A stretch of DNA of 64,000 nt. It comes from CAYRLW01 sp964425215 (GTDB taxonomy: Bacteria; Spirochaetota; Spirochaetia; Treponematales; Breznakiellaceae). The DNA is taken from assembly GCA_964425215.1 (NCBI GenBank), contig CAYRLW010000001.1, forward strand, positions 62,001 to 126,000, read 5' to 3'. The notes below the pieces were generated by a model. That model did not search any database and had not been told where the DNA came from. It was given only the letters and a program-made list of their open reading frames with translations. A program made the position numbers and the translations under genes. Positions 61,122-64,000 of this stretch are shown piece after piece (within the stretch, counting starts at the first letter, position 1; each line of letters starts with the position of its first letter).

Positions 61122-62150
61122 ATGCCACAGCAAGAGATAGGGGAATCGACGGTTCTGTTGGATGAAAAGGGCCAGCTGGTAAAACGGGGGTGGGCCAGGG
61201 CTCCCCTATTTTTGTACGATCGGGCGCTGATTCGGAGTCCCCAACGGCGGATTTTAGAATCCGATCGATATTTGGCCTTTTCGGATCGTTTTGCCCTTTT
61301 GTTCGAGGTGTTCGACGGGGGCTATTTAGGGGAAATTAGCGTCACGGTGGCGAATTTTTCCGAAAAAAGTTCCGAAACCGACAGCTTCCGTGTTCCCTTT
61401 TCTTTTGGTTCCCTGGCCTTACCGGAAAGTAGTGTAACCGGATCGATAAAAATACGGCAAAAACATATCAATCTGGACTTTGCGGCCATGGACAAGGGTA
61501 GTCGGTTGATTAAATTTGACATTCCCGCCTTGGGACACCGACGGGGCCTGCGGGGCGCCCTGGTTTTTACCCCCCCAGAGGAAGCCGAGTCAATCGTTAC
61601 GGTGGCCCAGTGGCGCAGGGATAAACGGGCCTTTCGGTATTCCCGCCGCTCCCCCTGGTACGCCGTGGAAGGTATGGTTCGGTTTGGGGCTAAGGATTTA
61701 CTTTTTACCAAAAATCACGGTTGGGGGGTCTTCGATTGGCAGAGGGGTGTCCGGCCCCATTCGGATTTCCGATATTGGGCCACGGCTTGTGGCCTGGATG
61801 GGGATAGGACGGTGGCGTTCAGCGTGGGATACGGGGCGGTGGATAGTTCATTGGCCACGGACAACGCTTTTTTTGTGGATGGAAAGGTTCAAAAGTTAAA
61901 CCAAGTAACCTTTCATATTACCCCCAAGGATTGGCTTGAGCCTTGGCGTTTTACCGGCGACGAAGGCCGTTTTGACATGACCTTTGAACCCCTTATAGAA
62001 CGATCGGAACACAAGGGTCTGTTGTTTTACTCCATTAAGCGTCGGCAGGTGTTTGGTCGCTTTTCCGGCCAGTTCCGGAGTGAAAACGGAGAACTGATAA
62101 AAATGATCGCCATTCCGGGGTTCGCTGAACGAATTAAAACCCGGTGGTGA
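61122..62150 (+). CDS. DUF2804 family protein
   Basis: 342 residues. The family's conserved features include SSPWYAVEGMVRFG-type and FDWQRGVRPHSDFRYWATACG segments and the tail LIKMIAIPGFAE. Function unknown, but the fold is beta-rich. It starts 5 bp after the DUF2147 gene, so the two are co-transcribed. Confidence 0.78.
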   Translation: MPQQEIGESTVLLDEKGQLVKRGWARAPLFLYDRALIRSPQRRILESDRYLAFSDRFALLFEVFDGGYLGEISVTVANFSEKSSETDSFRVPFSFGSLALPESSVTGSIKIRQKHINLDFAAMDKGSRLIKFDIPALGHRRGLRGALVFTPPEEAESIVTVAQWRRDKRAFRYSRRSPWYAVEGMVRFGAKDLLFTKNHGWGVFDWQRGVRPHSDFRYWATACGLDGDRTVAFSVGYGAVDSSLATDNAFFVDGKVQKLNQVTFHITPKDWLEPWRFTGDEGRFDMTFEPLIERSEHKGLLFYSIKRRQVFGRFSGQFRSENGELIKMIAIPGFAERIKTRW

Positions 62151-62156
62151 TACCCC

Positions 62157-62185
62157 TTTACATATCCTTCAATATTCGGTATAGT
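62157..62185 (+). promoter_or_regulatory. Promoter of rpmB
   Basis: TTTACA at 62157-62162 and TATAGT at 62180-62185, 17-bp spacing, with GGAAGGA before the ATG. Confidence 0.6.
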
Positions 62186-62228
62186 CCCCTGTACTTAGGA
62201 TGTACGATACTCCGGAAGGAAGGTTTTT

Positions 62229-62420
62229 ATGTCAAGAACTTGCGATATTTGTGGAAAGCACACGATCACCGGCAATAAGGTAAGCCACGCGAAGAACCAT
62301 ACCCGCCGTACCTGGAAGCCCAATTTGGTTAAAATTAAAACCGAAATTAAAGGGACCACCATGACCTTAAAGATTTGCGCCCGGTGCCTTAAAAGTGACT
62401 ACGTTACGAAAAAAATCTAG
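62229..62420 (+). CDS. rpmB: Ribosomal protein L28
   Basis: 63 residues. Bacterial large-subunit protein bL28. The start SRTCDICGKHTITGNKVSHAKN and the CARCLKSDYV pair at the end give four cysteines, a zinc-type L28. GGAAGGA precedes the ATG, and a terminator follows. Confidence 0.95.
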   Translation: MSRTCDICGKHTITGNKVSHAKNHTRRTWKPNLVKIKTEIKGTTMTLKICARCLKSDYVTKKI

Positions 62421-62441
62421 GTTTTACGTATCCTGGTCCTT

Positions 62442-62468
62442 AAAACCCGCTCGATGAGCGGGTTTTTT
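62442..62468 (+). terminator. Terminator of rpmB
   Basis: AAAACCCGCTC-gat-GAGCGGGTTTT (11-bp perfect stem, 62442-62452 with 62456-62466) followed by TTT. Confidence 0.85.
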
Positions 62469-62549
62469 TGTATCCCTGGGCTGGATGGACGCGCCTGGTC
62501 CGGCTGGGCGTGCCCAACCGGACTTCCACGGTTTTCCGATTTCGCTTGC

Positions 62550-63323
62550 CTACAGGTGGATGGTTAGGCCGTCCCAGGCAGGCCCTAGGTTTTGGAAATG
62601 GGCAAAAAGGTCTTCCATTTCCCTATGGGAATGGTCGTGGCAGAGGTGGGTGAAGTAGGCCCGGCGAGGTTTTAGTTCCGCTACCACGTGGGCCGCCTGA
62701 TCAAAGCTAAAATGGGTGGGGTGGGGTCTTTTTCGGAGGGCCCCCAGGACGAGCAGGTCCAGGTTTTCCAAAAGGGCCCGGGTGCTCTGGGGGATAAGGC
62801 TTACGTCGGTAATATACGCTACCCCATGTTCCCCCTGGTCGATACGCCATCCCAGAATATCCAGGTTTCCATGCTTTACCGGCAGGGCTGTGATGCTCAA
62901 ATCGTCCACCTCAAAGGTCGGAGGCGCGACAATAGGCCGGATGCGGGGCTTTCCGCCGCCGATCTGGGTTTCTTTAAAAATATAGGCGAACCGTTCTTTC
63001 ATCTCTTTTATGGTCCCTTCGTTTCCAAAAACGGGGATTTCCTTTTTACAGCTGAGGGGGCGTACGTCGTCCAGGCCGTGGATATGGTCCGCGTGGGCGT
63101 GGGTTAACAGAATCCCATCGATACGATCCAAACCCGATCGTATACCCTGAAGTCTAAATTCGGGGCCTGTATCGATGATGAGGGTGGTTCCTCCATCGCT
63201 TCGAATAAGGAACGAGGAGCGTAGTCGTTGATCCCGAAGGTCCGTTGAACGACAAACTGGACAGGAGCAGGCGAGTACGGGGATGCCATGGGAGGTGCCG
63301 GTACCTAAAAATTGTAATTCCAT
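62550..63323 (-). CDS. MBL-fold metal-dependent hydrolase (PhnP/RNase Z-like)
   Basis: 257 residues. Metallo-beta-lactamase fold: LLTHAHADHIHGLDDVRP supplies the HxHxDH zinc motif (about residues 75-80), and TDVSLIP and THLCHDHS provide further ligands. PhnP-type phosphodiesterases and tRNA 3'-end processing enzymes share this. N-terminal FLGTGTSHGIPVL and the cysteines CSCPVC are as in PhnP-like proteins. Confidence 0.82.
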   Translation of the reverse strand: MELQFLGTGTSHGIPVLACSCPVCRSTDLRDQRLRSSFLIRSDGGTTLIIDTGPEFRLQGIRSGLDRIDGILLTHAHADHIHGLDDVRPLSCKKEIPVFGNEGTIKEMKERFAYIFKETQIGGGKPRIRPIVAPPTFEVDDLSITALPVKHGNLDILGWRIDQGEHGVAYITDVSLIPQSTRALLENLDLLVLGALRKRPHPTHFSFDQAAHVVAELKPRRAYFTHLCHDHSHREMEDLFAHFQNLGPAWDGLTIHL

Positions 63324-63402
63324 GGTATACCGTTCTAACGTTCCTATGTGTCTGCGTCAACCTTAAAACGTAACACAAGGATTCAAAGCCTTTGGACGCG
63401 TC

Positions 63403-63431
63403 TTGCTCCCTTGGCGTTCCGGTTGTATGCT
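63403..63431 (+). promoter_or_regulatory. Promoter of the last gene
   Basis: TTGCTC at 63403-63408 and TATGCT at 63426-63431, 17-bp spacing; ATG at 63438 is 6 nt further. Confidence 0.55.
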
Positions 63432-63437
63432 GATTCT

Positions 63438-64000
63438 ATGGCCGACGCTGAATTGGTGAGGGTATTGGATTATATTTTAAACCGTTGCGACGCTTCGTCG
63501 ATAGAGGCGGTAGCGGCGGCGGTTATACGGAGAAAACGGGACCTGGAGCTTTTTGGTTCCGCCGGGCTCCCGGACCCGGCCCAATGGGCCCGGAAGACCG
63601 CTTCCCAGCTTGAAGGGGGGGCCGCCTTAGAGGGTGTCCGAGCTACGGTGCGCCGGATGGCGGAGGAGCTGATTCGGCGGGAGGCCCCGGAGTTATCCGA
63701 CGACCAGCTGGAAGAATTACTTGACCCATGGATGGGGAATTCTCTCTCCGGCAAACCGGAGAAAACCCTAGAACCGGACCTGTTGGACGAGATGATCCAT
63801 CAATTTATCGTCTTTTCCACCGGTCAGATGGACGATGACACTCAAAAACAGCTGGAAGCCCAGCTGGGGTCCTGGCCTAAGCGGTATTGGGCCGCCTTCC
63901 CTGCGGTTGTCCGATCGTTAGTTAACGATTTTCTTAAGGGGTCCCTTTCGGAACGGGATTTTGAGTTGAAATTACGTTCGGTCTTGACCCTGAGGAGCGC
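63438..64000 (+). CDS. Unknown helical protein (3' end beyond window)
   Basis: At least 187 residues, running off the window edge. Acidic, highly helical sequence with LVRVLDYILNRCDASSIEAV at the start and FIVFSTGQMDDDTQKQLEA in the middle; no signal peptide or membrane segment. Not recognised. The ATG at 63438 lies 6 nt after a TATGCT -10 element with no ribosome binding site. Confidence 0.6.
   Translation, partial: MADAELVRVLDYILNRCDASSIEAVAAAVIRRKRDLELFGSAGLPDPAQWARKTASQLEGGAALEGVRATVRRMAEELIRREAPELSDDQLEELLDPWMGNSLSGKPEKTLEPDLLDEMIHQFIVFSTGQMDDDTQKQLEAQLGSWPKRYWAAFPAVVRSLVNDFLKGSLSERDFELKLRSVLTLRS

Overview
Organism. The window reads as the chromosome of an anaerobic, fermentative spirochaete, most likely a Treponema-type bacterium of the termite-gut kind. 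This rests on the gene set, not on any database search: a complete Rnf complex in the order C-D-G-E-A-B, PPi-dependent phosphofructokinase, an ADP-forming acyl-CoA synthetase, an ornithine decarboxylase, MotA/MotB, PilZ and double cyclic-nucleotide-binding proteins, and several FecR-domain and PEGA-domain envelope proteins. No rRNA, tRNA, CRISPR array, prophage or insertion-sequence transposase was seen.

Layout. 1-4.4 kb: the 3' part of a xanthine dehydrogenase, a row of hairpins, a xanthine/uracil permease and a TPR membrane protein. 4.4-7.7 kb: a cupin, a two-domain MocA-like/P-loop NTPase protein (probably molybdenum-cofactor work for the dehydrogenase) and a convergent AAA ATPase whose 3' end overlaps it by 77 bp. 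7.9-14.2 kb: TetR regulator plus RND efflux pump (adaptor, pump, TolC) with a clear palindromic operator. 14.4-19.5 kb: rnfCDGEAB on the minus strand. 19.5-26.3 kb: a tiny lysine/glutamate-rich protein, a hypothetical protein, glutaminyl-tRNA synthetase, ornithine decarboxylase, PPi-PFK and an outer-membrane-like protein. 26.3-32.5 kb (minus): CoA-binding protein, archaeal-type UMP kinase, a secreted transglutaminase-like lipoprotein, a secreted protein, anti-sigma factor, ECF sigma factor and cysS. 32.5-40.4 kb: murB, a FecR protein, a double-CNB protein, two secreted proteins (one DUF192), a TPR/PilZ pair and an aldo-keto reductase. 40.5-44.4 kb: a four-gene operon with a large unknown protein, a MotA/MotB stator pair and a small membrane protein. 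44.5-51.7 kb: lipoprotein, XRE regulator, DUF362 iron-sulfur protein, FecR/beta-propeller lipoprotein and PEGA lipoprotein. 52-59.5 kb: a sugar region with fucose mutarotase-like protein, PfkB kinase, SGNH hydrolase, aldo-keto reductase, ADP-forming acyl-CoA synthetase and a GH20 hexosaminidase. 59.5-64 kb: another FecR protein, DUF2147, DUF2804, rpmB, an MBL-fold hydrolase and the start of an unknown gene that runs off the window.

How it fits together. Sugars enter glycolysis through PPi-PFK; acyl-CoA is converted to acid with ATP formation; Rnf couples ferredoxin and NAD to an ion gradient, which could drive the RND pump and the stator. Purine oxidation (xanthine dehydrogenase, permease, MocA) forms a second theme, and envelope sensing (ECF sigma, FecR, PEGA and transglutaminase proteins) a third.

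Most notable: the motor-like operon at 40.5-44.4 kb; a four-copy, about 150-bp triple-hairpin intergenic element; a set of genes whose promoters sit so close to the start codon that their mRNAs should be leaderless; and a 36-residue gene with a strong ribosome binding site at 19986-20096.
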